Assembly: GCA_036346225.1 (NCBI GenBank) | Contig: JARFIW010000999.1 | Location: forward strand, 4,323,001-4,387,000 | Direction of reading: 5' to 3' | Origin: Platerodrilus igneus | Taxonomy: Eukaryota; Arthropoda; Insecta; Coleoptera; Lycidae | Length of the DNA stretch: 64,000 bases | Shown: positions 9,922 through 24,279 of the stretch, one piece after another | How positions within the stretch are numbered: position 1 is the stretch's first letter | Layout of the letters: each line of letters starts with the position of its first letter | Made by a program: the position numbers and the translations under genes | The notes under the pieces: generated by a model | Databases searched by the model: none | What the model was told of the DNA's origin: nothing | The model's input: only the letters and a program-made list of their open reading frames with translations

Positions 9922-12322
9922 GTGTATATATATTATCGTGTAATTAAGAGATCATAGGGATATATAAGGGCACAAGTAAACTCGTATGTTGAGATCTTTG
10001 AGTGGGAACCTTTTAGACAAATTATTTTTTTTTAGCTTAAGTAGTGTATAGTAATGTAGTATCAATGTAATTTAGCCAAGGATAATGTAACATAATATTT
10101 GTATAAACATAGAGCAGAATAAATAATAATTGGGGTAAAGTCATTCTAACGTATTTAAATTTGTAGTAAAGTAATTATATGAAAATCTAAAAGCGTAGAG
10201 CACGTGTTAAAACAACATTTCTGTTCTCAAACGTAAAATCCGACACGTTTAAACAAAACAACAAACAAACTTTAGTGGGTTATTGGAAAAGAACAGCCGT
10301 TGGGACTAATCAGCTGATTTTACGTTAAGCGTATTGGCTACCATAAAAAAGTCGGTCCCAGGCCGTAACACAAATTGAAGGCAATTATTAATTTAAACTT
10401 TTAAAATTTTTGCTTAGTGTACTCAAACCAAATATTTCAAACATGAATAACTCACAGTCACCTCCAATTTATGTCATAAATGTCAAACTTGAAGTTTTTA
10501 TTATTTTGAAAACGATCCTAGGTTATGGATCGAAACGTTAATAAAGATAATTTTAAAAACTATGAGTGGTTTAATCCCCAAAGAAGATTAACAAGAATAC
10601 TAAACAAACCACAACAAACATACAGGGAGTAATGTAGACGTAGTGTGGTGGTTAAAATATTGATTTCAATCGTGTAGGTTGTATAGTAAAGAGCCAACAA
10701 AAGACCAAGGCAGAATAAAAGTGTATTGAGTGCAAGAGGGATGCGTATACTTAATACAGGAGACAGTATAGTTGAGAGACCTAAATAAAATCGATAATTT
10801 CAAGGACATTTAAAAGCAAACACGAGTCTGTTAAAAAGTGGGAGAATAGAGCCAAGCAAGGTGGTTGGTTTGAATTGTACAAGAAGAGTAGAGATCTAGC
10901 TGGTGGATAAATCTATATGTACAAGGGAGATGAGCGGTGTTTGGTCAAGCTGGAGGCGTTGACAAATAAAGACGTTGAGGCGAAATTAGAACGACGGTTG
11001 ACGGTTTGAAGCGATTTACCAAGTATTGTTATGTTCGCTATGAAACTTCACAAGAATCTAAGGTTCGTTAGCGGTTTTTCGCTGAAACAACAAGCGGTTA
11101 GAAAAGATTTTCAAGAATTATAGGAACGGGTATACAAGAGTACGTGCCGATTTAAAATAGGGGGTGGAGGCGAATTTTACTTATCTAATCACTGACAGTG
11201 AGGGGGCAAGCTCTATTTCTTTTTCGTTCTGATTTAATCCAGCATTGGTGATAATAGTTACTTTCAAGTGAACTAGTGCAAGTTAATAAAATTTTATGTA
11301 GAAGCTAATAAAGCATCTTTGTGGTAAAACGTTAAAGTGGTACGTAAGTACAAAGCTTGTTAAGTTGGTATTGGAATGCACGAAAATTAAAGTTTGAAAG
11401 TGTTTAAATGATACAAAAAAGCGATGTTTGAATAATAAAAGTTAAGTTTGGAGATAGGAACTTTTGGAGTGGAAATTGTAAGCAGCGGTATGCATGGCAG
11501 ATATAATAATTGGACCAGGGAATTAGCTGATGGACTGGGTATCTACTAGATGGCAGCATCTTCAAGGAGCTAGATGGTGGAGCACACTTAGATGATAAAA
11601 ACCAGGTAGGCGATAGAATCGAACATTGAGTGGTGAACATTTTTATCATGTTTGTGATTATTTGGATTTGATTTTGATGTGTTTTATTATTATTTCATAT
11701 TTTATGAACAGACATTTATGAGACTTTAAAAGAAAATTGATCTTTGATAATAATTAATGAATTTACAGATAACCAAATGTTATAAAGAGGTATAGAGCTT
11801 ATTGATATTTGGTAGTGCAGGAAATTTATATGCACAGTTGTAGAGTTTTATTATAAGCTCATGCTAAGACCAAAAGGGTAACGTAAGGTATGAGGAACGC
11901 CCTCTTACTTTAAATCAAAATATGTGTTTAAAGGGTTGTCAATTTTCATGATTATTATTATAAAATTATTGAACTTTATGGATGTACTTAAAGGAATGGT
12001 GTTTTAAAATGTATTATAATTCTAATTTAAATAAGAGTGTGATATGTTTGGTCAATTGAGTTATTTTGAGTGTGAGATTGGTGTGAATCTTTATTTAGGT
12101 TTCAGCATGAAGATATTGCGAGGAAGTTTTTGGATGTAACAGGTAGATGTCAATATTATTAGGAAATTAGGTAAGAAGCATTATTAGGAGCAGCTGAGGG
12201 CAAGGTTCGAGCTAAGCTCGCAGTATTATGGCACCCAATTTGTGGAGCACGTTTTAGAGAGTAAAGCTCGAGTAGTTAAGCATAAAGCTCACAATATTAT
12301 ATATATATATATATATATATAT
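9882..12322. other. Unclassified repeat-like stretch W between (AT)n arrays
   Basis: Bounded by AT arrays at 9879-9917 and 12296-12322. No protein family is visible; the longest open frames are under 100 codons and unconvincing. Near the right end, TGGCACCCAATTTGTGGAGC (about 12229-12248) is close to a tRNA-Lys primer-binding site. That hints W is another non-autonomous LTR-type unit in the same orientation as Y. Confidence 0.35.
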
Positions 12323-14387
12323 TGCTATGTTACTCTCTAAATTATCGCGCCCCTACGTTGTGCGCCTTATTAATTTTGTTATGTACTCTAAATTATACGC
12401 GCTCTCTTATTTGAGCGACCATTTTAATATTTACTATGAATAAACAAGATTGTAATTATCTTCAACGTTGGGCTATCTTATTAATATTGCTATCAATTCC
12501 CTCCAGAAACTTAACTGGATGTTATCTTGAACCAACCTTGTCAGCCAATAGCAAAATTCGATACGTTATCGCCTTAACTGTTATCAATTTCCTATTCAAC
12601 TCGTAGCTCCTTCTTCAACTATTTAAATCTTATGACCTCGGCTAGCATTTATTTGGAATTATAAAATTCAGTTAATTTCGATTTTATATAATGAAACCAA
12701 TATATTATGTACAGCGTTTGTAAATTATTTATAATACACTTTTCAATTAGTTAATGTTGTAAATTTCATTTATTAAACATCATATACTATTTACTCAAAA
12801 CCCAAAGTCACCAAAAAAAACCGATTATCCTTATCAACGAAGCGTAGAACGTTCTAAACCTGTTATCATATTACTCATTTTATACTTATGCAACTTCTTT
12901 TGTTGACTTTTTCACATTCATATTATATTAAGCAAATTCAATATTCAAAATAAAAAATATATAGAAAAATAAAAATGTCTTATAACTAAAAAAATCTGAC
13001 CTGGTCTATTTTCTTCACATCGACGCTTCCATTTGAATAAAAATTATCTTCCCCCAATTCAGGATTACATTTAAATTATTGCCATTACCCTATGGACTAC
13101 CATTATTAATTTATGCACCCCAATTTATTGTCGTTTCATATCAGACTTATTACTTCTTATCAATCAATTTCCTAAACTTAAAATTGTATTATTCTTCCCC
13201 CAGACTTAGAAATTGTAGTTTGTTTACCCCCGTACTTCAAAATTGTATTTTGTTTTTCTCCCCGGCTTTAGAAATTGTATTACTCCATTTCCCCGGACTT
13301 CAAAATTGTATTACTGTTTGCCCAGACTTCAAAATTGTATTACTATTCCCCAGACTTCAAATTTGTGGTTTGTTTCCCCCGGACATCAAATTTGAATTCT
13401 TCTCCCCGGCTTTAGAAATTGTCGTTTGTTTCTCCCGGACTTCAAAATTGTATTACTGTTCCCCCAGAGTTCAGAGCCCTATTATTTTTATGTTTTAGTT
13501 TACAATAAATTCATTAAAAATGTACTTACGTTTAATCGGCAATTATAGTTTTCATCTTGGCACTTATTTTATCTTTCACTTTTAAAATTTACGTATTAAT
13601 TTATTTCATAACGGCGCACTTCGGCCTTTGTTGAGTTCAAAACTGTCTTCGTTATCACTGTGCCTGCTAATATATTATTCCGATCCCACTCCGTCAGTGG
13701 GTATGGTCTAGAGCTCGTCGCTTATTTATGACCAATCAAATAATTACCTTCAAAGTAGTTTCTGATGTAATTCACCACGATTCCCAATAATTGTAACCTG
13801 CTTCCAGCTGTCTTCGTTATCAACATGCTGTGTTTTGAAATATCTAATTGCTTTTCTATAAACAACTGATGCAATTCGACTTTTAATTTTCATATCTACA
13901 TGTTGTTCACGCAATTTTTAATCTTCTTTCTTATCAAAAATGGTTAGCTATTTGCACGCATTTACCTATGCTACCTGAAGCTCTATTTCTATCTTCGTAT
14001 TAATCTAATTGTTTGGAACTCTTTTGAATGCGTGTCTGCTTACACTTTATCGTTTATTTATAAATATACGCGTGCTTCCACTGAAAAATATCATTACTTG
14101 CTTTACCTAAATTAACTAAACTTTATCTACAGGGTATTTAATATTTACTATCTACTTAATGAATGTCTTCCTGATTTCTACGCTAACTATGCGTCTTCCT
14201 ATGTTTATCTGCGTCGCCTAAAACTATTTATACTTTATATACAAGGTGTTGACTGCTTACTATCTACAAACTATCTCCATTTCTCAATTCTTCACTAAAT
14301 AAATGCCGTTTTCTGCTGCCTATGGTAATTTCTCATTTCTAAATGACCTTTACTATAAAGTGTACCCTTAAACACCCCTTATAACAG

Positions 14388-14389
<2 letters not shown>
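12323..14389. other. Unclassified unit between (AT)n arrays, possibly minus-strand LTR-type
   Basis: The unit lies between AT arrays and starts TTGCTATGTTACTC. On the minus strand, GGCGCACAACGTAGGGGC (about 12348-12365) resembles a primer-binding site. The last ~45 bp before 14390 are an inverted, diverged copy of 14432-14480, so two similar ends face each other across the AT array. No protein domain is recognised. The 139-codon frame at 13079-13498 comes from the tandem repeat and is not a gene. Confidence 0.3.
13190..13480. repeat. Irregular tandem repeat, about 30-bp unit
   Basis: Units of the form CCCCCAGACTTCAAAATTG followed by TATTACTGTT recur about nine times with substitutions and length changes. 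The open frame across it is a by-product of the repeat. Confidence 0.8.
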
Positions 14390-14425
<36 letters not shown>

Positions 14426-14431
14426 TATATA
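14390..14431. repeat. (TA)n microsatellite flanked by inverted ends
   Basis: TA dinucleotides lie between ...AACAGCAA and TTGCTATGAT.... The flanks are inverted, diverged copies of each other. The same CAGCAA-(TA)n or (TA)n-TTGCTATG junction also occurs at 9878 and 12322. Confidence 0.9.
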
Positions 14432-17012
14432 TTGCTATGATAATAGGGTTATTTAGGGGTATATTGAATCATAAGGGTCGTACACTACATGTAAATAGCA
14501 CAAAAGTCCAGAAAACTAAACAATTTTATCGTAGAATGTACGCAATTTGTCAATCAAGCAAAAATCTAATATCAAACACACTGTTTATAAATTACAACTA
14601 ATTTTATTAATGAAAGGAAGCTCATTTTTCAAAAATCAAATTACATTTAATAAGATAAATAACTTGTGCGCCATACAACTCATTTTAAAACAACAATGCA
14701 GCATAAAACCAAAAATAAAAACGCATGAAATAAATATAAGCATTCAATTTACGTCATCATATAAATCTGACTAAGCGATCCCTTTATTGGAAACATAATA
14801 AAATTCGAATAAAATCCAACAGATTAGGAACACAAAACAAGAAAACAGACGCTTGGCTACGTGATAAATTAAACGGAAAGTTTGATTACATTGCTATACA
14901 AACAAGCGGACGTGACTTGAGAAAAGTTCAAAGGTTTTATATTCAGAGGAATACACTATACAAACTGGATGTATACGTGACCGACGCCAACAATTCAACA
15001 AGCCATTATCAAGTTAATACCACAGAAAGCCCAATGGTATGGACAATAACCAGAGAACGCCTCAAACTTTGACCGAAGGACGCAGATAAACCAATGATAC
15101 AGGTGAAGAAGAGGATCCTTTATATAAGACACGAACAATCAGTCTTTCTTCGACCAAGGCACAATCTATAGCAGTTCAAGTCAGAAAATCACGCGAAGTG
15201 AACATAGTAAAATTAAATAATCATATTTTTGTGGAAGTCGTGATAGAAAAGTTTTAAAATAATAATCCTAGTGCAAGTATACGATAGACGTTTGCCTTTG
15301 ACTTTGAAACGTAAGTTAAAATTTTTAATTAAACCTCATTTTAACTTTTAATAACTTAGGGCTCTAACGAAGTAATCTAAATAAGTATCTAACAAAGGAA
15401 TCCAAATGAGATCTAACGAAATATTCTAAATTATCATGTATATTATGATTTAAATTGTTGTCTAAATTATCATCTGAATACGAATCTAAACATTGGTCTG
15501 GAACTTTAAAATATAAATCTAAAGCAAAGTTTGCATAGGAACAGTAAACAAGTGAACTCAACTGAAATCAATCCAGGGTACTGGTCAACCACACAACAGC
15601 AGTTCGATGATTTGGAAACACGCAGGAAAAACACAGCTCAGAAATAAGAACAATTTTTAATAGCATAGGGCATTAATTTTATTTTGAATACTTACATTTT
15701 TCATATACTGAAATATTTATTTAAAGCGTCATCAAAAATCTTTCAAAAATTACGTACAGAGAAAAGGAAAGGTCATCGAACGTTCAAAGGTATTTCCAGT
15801 AGTAAATAGTGTTATTTTTGCTGACTTTAAATTGATTTAAGGGAGTTAGAATTTGAGGACAAACAAATTGATATTGTTACTTTTATTCAGGGGTTTAATT
15901 TTGGATAGCAAATCGCATTATCAAAGTTATTAAGCTGTAAAGTGTGTATATTTTTGGTCATTATACAAATTTTGGTTAGTTTTGTTTATATCATTCAAGT
16001 AGGAAAGTGCTAGAGAAAAGGGGAAGGTAGAAACTTTTTTGTTATCGTACCGTCGTGCACTCTATGTGGATTGAACTGAGCTAGTCGAAGCATATAAAAA
16101 GAATTGTATTTAAAGTTTAAAGTTCAGGTTGTTTAGAGACGCAGAGCGGTAGCGGGCAGCAGAAAACTGAACGTTAAGTACATTGGTGTGCGGCAATATC
16201 ATAGTAATATATATACGGTGAGAGTTTTAAAGTGACAGTGTTATTTAAGCACATCTGAAAATAACTCAACCACATCCTCAAGGACAGCTGCAAGAAGTCG
16301 TATGCCAGTGGTCTTGACAAATCCCCCCACCCCCTCTGAGCACCACACAACACTATTAAAAAAAGCAAGATTGTGCACCAACTGAGGGTAGTCTCCTTCC
16401 TGGTTAAGGAAGATTCGAGCTATGTCCTCTCTGGCGCCGCGAGTGCGCAACCCCCGGTTTCTAAACTGTACCCCCTGATCAATGCGACCATCTTACACTG
16501 CCACAGCGAACGGCAGAATGTCAAAAACTGGTGTGCATTATGTATGTATGTTGTAAGTATGGTGTTTGTGTGTATTAACGCTATGCGCGCGCGTACGCGT
16601 GTGTGTGGAGCCGCTTTAGGCGCTTCTTATGCCAGGCACGTCGCACCTTCAGGTTATTCTAAAATGACACCCACACGGAAACAGGGTAGTTTGTGGAAGA
16701 AGTGTAAGGATTTAGTTCGACACTGACTCGGAAACAGAGGGGCTTGTAGAAGGGGTATAAGGATTTGGTTCGGCCGTACCCAGACGCATATAATTTGTGT
16801 AATCACAAGGAAAGTGCACCCCACTACACCTGATTGGTACCATGGGACGGGCTCATTGGGATGACTAACAGAATGAGTGCTGATGAAAAATTAGGATAAA
16901 ACAGCGGACAGCTGAGTTTGAGTACCTCGTAGTTTGAGAACTAACAGTCCCTTGAGGAACCAAATTACCCGTAACAATAAAGGCTTGAATATATACATCG
17001 CTAAGAGTAGAA
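14432..17012. other. Unclassified repeat-like stretch with a promoter-like motif
   Basis: I recognise no gene here. A TATA motif (TATATAAG, 15121-15128), an initiator-like ATCAGTC 12-15 bp later and a splice-donor-like AAACGTAAGT (about 15308-15317) look like the 5' end of an LTR-driven transcript, but the TATA-to-start spacing is short. Minus-strand frames at 16174-16450 overlap each other and match no family I know. The stretch near 16400-16740 is less AT-rich and leads into the Jockey-like ORF1 remnant. Confidence 0.3.
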
Positions 17013-17335
17013 CGATACACTCCAGCATCCCTACGATGCTACAAATGCTAACGTTTTGACCATACAGTTGCACGATGCAAACGGGAAGAAATTTGTCTTT
17101 GCGACAACTCTCTACATGAGGGAAAGTACAAAGAGCCGAACCGATGTATCAACTGTGAAGGCAACCACGCTGCACGATTCTAAAACTGTCTAATGTTTAA
17201 ACAAGAAATCGCTTTTCAACGAATAAGGATAGTAGAAAGTTTCTTACGCAGAAGCCAAATTACGAATGCAAACGATACCGCCTCAGATTTCTACTACATA
17301 CGCAAATGTTACTAAATGATCAGAACCAAACATTA
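17013..17335 (+). pseudogene. Jockey-like ORF1 (Gag) zinc-knuckle region, decayed
   Basis: The frame from 17013 gives LRCYKC*RFDHTVARCK, then EEICLCDNSLHEG and RCINCEGNHAARF*NC. These are the successive CCHC-type zinc knuckles typical of Jockey-clade ORF1 proteins, which bind the element RNA. Two stops and a frameshift near 17230 show it is dead. The following residues (AEAKLRMQTIPPQISTTYA in the shifted frame) fit the region after the knuckles. The upstream part of ORF1 is not recognisable. Confidence 0.8.
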
Positions 17336-17339
17336 TTAT

Positions 17340-17885
17340 AATTCGGTCGAGCTATACGGTTGCGGGGGCAATTGTTATACTATTGCGCAACTGTTATAGC
17401 CTTACGCGGCAAATCTCCGCGCCATATTGTAACTTGTACCGACCACGTTTTCGAGTGAAGCAAGCGCTTTTTAAGTCAATTTGCAAACCCGATTTAAATA
17501 AAACCAACTATTTACATGGCGGCATCTCGTGAATTCGTCTCAGGGTCCCTCGGCTTTTGAGGTTGGGTTGCGTTGCCATGTTGAATTCAACTTGCATCCG
17601 TCTTAAAACTTTTCCACTCGTAGAGGTTTGGTAGGAACACCAGGTAAAGGACGACAAGGCAAGATACATATTTCTGAAAATAAAAAAACACACCACTACC
17701 GAAGATAGTTGTTACTTTGTCGAGGGCTCGTAACTTAATGCATCACGCGCGCACTCCGCATTCTTTTGCGCAGACGCGACGGTCAGGGACAATGGAGGTC
17801 GACATTTTTATTTAAAAATATCCGCGGGAATTTATTTACAAATTAAATCAAAATTTAAAAATGTACATTGCCAATTTTGGCATGT
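17340..17885. other. Insertion inside the Jockey-like ORF1, possibly a solo LTR
   Basis: The ORF1 reading is interrupted at about 17335 and resumes near 17890. The intervening ~545 bp is less AT-rich, begins near TGTTATACTATTGCGC (17367) and ends near GGCATGTAACA (17889). TG...CA ends are therefore possible, but I see no clear target duplication. No coding capacity. Confidence 0.35.
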
Positions 17886-17889
17886 AACA

Positions 17890-18312
17890 ACATCAAAAAT
17901 AATCAAGCACTTGAGTCCAGAAATCATAATTATCTGTACCAGAGTAGTAAAACAACAACTATGTCCTCAAAGCAGGTCTAATACTAAACCAATAACAAAT
18001 CTGGTTAATAAAGCAGCAAACAGATATACAGCAATCCTAGCGCACCAGACTGCTCAGAATATCGAAATAAAAATTTCCCTTTCATCCACCAACAGACGCA
18101 TGGAGGACTCACCGCCGATAGAAGAGCAAAACAATCTAGCTCCTAATTTTAGGGGCACTCCCAGTACAAAGAAAGTGTCTAAACGATTTTGTCAAGAAAC
18201 CAACTTTACAGATGCAATCCCTTCAAGAGCAAAGAACAAAAAAAGGGACCCAGGTAAACCAAAAAGGGACGCAAATTTGAGTGTAGATCAAAACTCAAAT
18301 TTGTTTATCTAA
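17890..18312 (+). pseudogene. Jockey-like ORF1 C-terminal region
   Basis: An open frame of 133 codons starts at 17911. It is Lys/Arg/Thr/Ser-rich and ends DANLSVDQNSNLFI before a TAA. It lies between the zinc-knuckle remnant and the ORF2 endonuclease remnant, where the variable C-terminus of ORF1 is expected. No family domain is visible in it; assignment rests on position. Confidence 0.5.
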
Positions 18313-18359
18313 TATATAATAAGTTAATACCAGTAAATCTAACAGTGTATAACACTTCA

Positions 18360-18871
18360 AAATATACATTCGATACTATAAAAAATAATATTGTACAATG
18401 AAATGCCAGGGAATGTGTTTTTCATCAGGAAGGACTCAAGATTTTACTAGCCAATATGTCGCCACTATATATGTAATTTGCGAGAAACCCACCTTACACC
18501 AAACAAAAATTTCATAATTGGTGGATACATTTGCTTCCGCAATGACGATAAATACGTACAACGTGCCAAATGCGGAGTAGCTATCCTTGCTAGAAACGAC
18601 ACAAATGCCTCACTGTACAAGCTTCAGTCCAACTTACAAATAATATAGACCCAAATCTACAAGCCAACTAAGCTTTTGCTATGCGATCTATACCTACCCG
18701 ATGGCAGGTGGACACATACTAAAATACCGTTACAAGTTATTGTCCTAAGGCGTCAAAATCTAATATAGACACGGAGATCCTAACAATCAGACTGAGAATT
18801 TTAGGGAAATGTGTAGGTTAACCCAGAATAGGAATCAATGGAGGCACGCGTCTAACCAGTTCCAGGACTAA
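18360..18871 (+). pseudogene. Jockey-like ORF2 endonuclease remnant plus ORF2 C-terminus (copy B)
   Basis: The frame near 18481-18712 gives ETHLTPNKNFIIGGYICFRN, GVAILARNDTNASLYKLQSN and PTKLLLCDLYLPDGRW. These are conserved blocks of the apurinic-like endonuclease that nicks target DNA for Jockey-clade elements; the QETHL-type catalytic Glu is present. Stops interrupt it. It ends soon after DGRW, and a different frame then gives NRNQWRHASNQFQD with a stop at 18869-18871. RT is absent between them. This is the uninterrupted version of the site occupied by the palindromic element in copy A (empty ATGC at 18680-18683). Confidence 0.8.
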
Positions 18872-20536
18872 AAATGATGATGATAAGTTTATTTCACTGC
18901 CCTAGGCTCGAAAAGTTAATGTCGCACAGTACAATAAAATAACACAACTATAAGCAATACGCCAAAGTAAAGAATATAAATTCCCTATATAAAAGCTTAC
19001 TTGTAACAGTCAAACTCAAGCGTTCTGCAAAGTACGTCCGCTCGGTTCCCAGAATAATACATCTGAATGTAAACAAGGAATTTGTACACAAAGGATAACT
19101 GGTGGCCACCCTTCAGATAGACTAGATTAACAATTTATAAGAAGTTGTATTTAAGAACCTCACTTACTTCACTTCGCTTGCAACTGGAACCTTTTAGATG
19201 TTACTTGCATAGCTCTAATACATCCTTAAAATAGCTTAAAATTATTGACTATGTATGCAAATTGTCCGTACAGGGGTTTTAGTTCAGTTCTAATTCAAGC
19301 TTTGAATATAATACTAGTTTTTATTCAAGTCTTGATCTATAAAGTGATACGAGATAAATTAGTGTGACACAGTATTAAAATAAATAGGTCTATGAGATAT
19401 AAATTATAGTAGTAATCGATGTAAATTAACAATTAGTGCTTTGATAATAATTAAGAAGATATCGTAGTTTTAAGAAGTTAGTATTTGTACTGTTAGCGAC
19501 TGGCTGTAAATAAATTTTTGTTGGTGCTGTAGAATTTCACTGCGGCTACGAGTAGTTGAAAGAGATTGCGTAATCAGTTGTATAATAAGAAATTGTTGTT
19601 TGTGCAAATAGAGTTTTTGATGCATTGGTGTCAAGTTGTGGTATTGTAGTGAAAAAGACATTTAAACGATTTCCTATTGCATGTCTACCACTCATAGTTA
19701 ACAAAACCAAAATTTTCTGGCTCTGCAAAGTAACACAAGCTTTACAGAAATAGTACAGCAAACTGCCATAAACCTTACTGAAAATTATATCGGACCGTGA
19801 GAACCGTTAAAAAATTAACAGAGGAGTTTATACAGGAAGCTATAAAAACCGCGGAGAAACCGGATCAAAAGTTTGAAACGGTCGAACAAGGACTAACTGA
19901 AAATTATAGCCTATTGAAAAGTTTATACAGGAAACTACAAAATCCGCTAAGTGCAAGCACAAAGAAATCTTAGCACCAGTGATACCACAGCACACCCCAG
20001 AATTTAAAAATGTCGAGGAATATTAAACGACGTCAAGGTTCAATGTGAAACAAACAACCGTTTTACAACTGATCTATCCAACATAAATGCGCTTGAAGTT
20101 ATTGCGATGCTATAACTCTTTTATTATTTTTTTAAGTTGCAATTTAAAATTTAAGTCGTATGTTCAACTTTGCAAACTCTTTTGATCAACTGATGCGACA
20201 TTAGCGGGGTTTTCTTCTAAAAGATTGCATGAAAGGGAAATTTGTATTTAAAAAATGAAAATTTTGTTCGGCAACTTATTATTAAGTTATTCACAATAGA
20301 AGTCAAACTTAAAAAGTCTGTGTACGCTTATTAAGTTTCAAACTTTCACAAATTCTTTACAAATGAGAAAATATGGAAAATGGGAAGGTTGTTATAAGTA
20401 GAAAACAGTGAAGGCTTGAGAATTTGAAAGATTGGGAGGTTTATATAAACAAGCGGCAATAACTAAATACTGGTATCTGATTTGAACTCTTTAGAAAATT
20501 ATAAATCGGTTCTGTACTTTAAACGTTTACTACATC
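18872..20536. other. Unclassified stretch U, copy B
   Basis: Near-identical to 3553-5199. The small open frame seen in copy A is broken here by 17-18 extra bases near 19900 and by a TAA near 20023. Nothing else is recognised. Confidence 0.5.
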
Positions 20537-21637
<1,101 letters not shown>

Positions 21638-22239
21638 TATACACTACTTAACAGGTTAGACCCAATTACAAAGTAGGTACCAAATCAAATACATTAATAC
21701 AAAAATTAAAAAAGGAATTATGTCAAATAAGTAAATTTAATAAGTATAAAATTAAACAAGAGAAAAAAACAGAAACCGTAAAACATAATCTGAAAGAGAA
21801 TACAGTCAAAACACAAGGAAAGGCAGAGGATGGGTAGGCAAGGAACACTAAAATAATTGGTTAATCTGTGCACAGACAAGTTAATTTAATGTGTGACAAA
21901 GAAACATGGAAGATATCAAGAGATTTACATTTGTTTTGAAATGTTGTGCACATAAAGTACAGAGGGGAAAACTTAAGCACATTGGTTCTTGGGGTGTTTA
22001 AATAAAACATATCGTCGCTCCTGGTAGATGTAGGCACTCGAAATTAACAGCAGATAATAAATAGGGAGTGTCTATTAAGTTATTAACTACTTTATAGAGA
22101 AATGCCACAACACTAAAATCACGTCGCGATTTAATTGATGTTACAGAGAATCTGCGTAGAAGTAGGTTATGGTCGTAACCTATACATGGATAAACCGAGT
22201 CCTCCTTGTAAGCTAGGTATTTAAGAAAGTGACGTTGTA
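21638..22239 (-). pseudogene. Non-LTR retrotransposon ORF2 C-terminus and 3' UTR (copy B)
   Basis: Same as 5237-5835 with small differences, including one lost base near 22040 that breaks the frame. It is the downstream half of the RT gene at 29850-31025. The two halves share GTTGTA at the break (22234-22239 and 29850-29855), and the protein reads on in frame when one copy of this duplication is counted. Confidence 0.8.
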
Positions 22240-22270
22240 TATGAGGCGCCGTTTGTGTCTATAATAAATA

Positions 22271-22314
<44 letters not shown>

Positions 22315-22402
22315 CTAATATATATGTAAAATATTTTGTAATATATATTTTTTCAAATATATATATTTTAAAAATATATATATATATATATATATATATT
22401 TA

Positions 22403-22438
<36 letters not shown>

Positions 22439-23150
22439 AAAATATATATATTAAAAAAATATATATTTAAAATATATATATATATATATTTAAAAAATAT
22501 ATATATATATTTAAAATATATATATATTGAATTAAGTAACAATGAAATATATATATAATTTTGCATTGGACTACCGCCCGATAGAGGCGCTGTTCTTATT
22601 CTGAACGCGTGCATCTATTAGAGATCGCACGTTTTCAGAGTTAAGCACTCTTGCTGTGGTCAGTACTTGGGTGGGTGGACACTGTTTTGTTTTTAAGAGC
22701 GTACATATACATATAGCAGTTGCAAGACCTTGTAGCACATCTCGACATGCACATAAATAATAATTTAACAATCCTGTACACGAGTTCAATGCAAATTTCG
22801 GTGCTGTATGTGATTTTCGCTTGACATACATTTTATTTATTATACCTGTTGATGGTTGCAAGACGCCGACACAAAGGAGGGTTACTTACAATTGCAGAAG
22901 AGAGTGCTTGCTATTATGTAATGATTATAGGACTAATTGCTCGTCTTTCGGTCTACTTTTCGGCTGGCGTTTATTAAATTTTTGAGTAATTTTAAGAAAA
23001 CGCGGAGTTTGAATATTTGCTAGATGCATTCTCATAAGCACTTTACATACCCGGAACGCGACATATCCATATAAAGTTGGGGTTGTGTAATTTAATAAAA
23101 ATTACAAAGTCAGGGAAAACTACAATATTCCAGCGTAAAAAGAAAAAAAA

Positions 23151-23272
23151 GGACAACCACACGCGGTGTGTTCCCAAGCGGTCACCCACCCAAGTACTGA
23201 CCGCGCTCAACGTTGCTTAACTGCGGTAATCGAACGAGAAGCTATGCTTTTCAACATGCTATCGTCGTCGTC
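23151..23272 (-). rRNA. 5S rRNA-like sequence in the loop of X (copy B), probable pseudogene
   Basis: Same 122-nt sequence as 6984-7105 with two visible substitutions in the first half (CGAACGAG for CGGACGAG and GCTATGC for GCTGTGC on the plus strand). The internal promoter region and the downstream T-rich run are unchanged. 5S-like fragments also lie in the arms at about 22640-22685 (+) and 23650-23705 (-). Probably a duplicate of the copy A locus rather than an independent insertion. Confidence 0.8.
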
Positions 23273-24279
23273 TATACTTAATGTCGCGTTCCGGGTATGT
23301 AAAGTGGTTATGAGAATACATCTAGCAAATATTCAAACTCCGCGTTTTCTTAAAATTATTCAAAAATTTAATAAACGACAGCCGAAAAGTAGACTGAAAG
23401 ACGAGCAATTAGTCGTATAATCATTACATAATAGCAAGCACTCTCTTCTGCGATTGTAAGTAACCCTCCTTTGTGTCGGCGTCTTGCAAACATCAACAGG
23501 TATAATAAATAAAATGTATGTCAAGCGAAAATCACATGCAGCACTGAAATTTGCATTGAACTCGTGTACAGGATTGTTAAATTATTATTTATGTGCATGT
23601 CGAGATGTGCTACACGGTCCTGCAACTGCTATATGTATATGTACGCTCCTAAAAAAAACAGTGTCCACCCACCCAAGTACTGACCACAGCGAGGTTGCTT
23701 AACTCTGAAAACGTGCGATCTCTAATAGACGCACGCGTTCAGAATAAGAACAGCGCCTCTTCGGGCGGTAGTCCATATATATATATATATATACAGTGTG
23801 TCCCAAAAAGTTTTATACAAATGGAAAAAAAGTTTATCTTACATTTCACAAAAAAAATTATTCTTGATAAAAAGCTCTGCATGACTTCTAGATACATAAT
23901 AAAGTACAACATTTTTAAAACATTGGCTGAAATACAGGGAAAATCAAAATCATGATTTAAAGTGATAGTAAAATACACTCGCATTGTATTGGAGAGCAAA
24001 ATGTTCATTTAAATTTTTATTAAATAGCATTAAATTATGCCCACTTTGTAAATTTGTGATTTTCCTAGAAAAAAATTACAAGATATTATTAATTAGATTA
24101 TTTATTGAATAAAGGAATAACACATGATAAACCTCCTATCAATTTATCAACAATGAATAATCACAACTAATAAATTCTATTGAGAACATGTAAAATTGTA
24201 ATATAAAATCGGGGTAATTAAAACTTTTTGTAAGTTTATTACCCTTTATCCTCGTGACTATCAGCTATATACTAAAACT

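Noticed and set aside
13079..13498. 139-residue open frame
   Set aside because: It is produced by a roughly 30-bp tandem repeat; no domain and no context.
15121..15145. Host gene promoter
   Set aside because: The TATA motif and initiator-like site are too close together and no gene follows; more like an old LTR.
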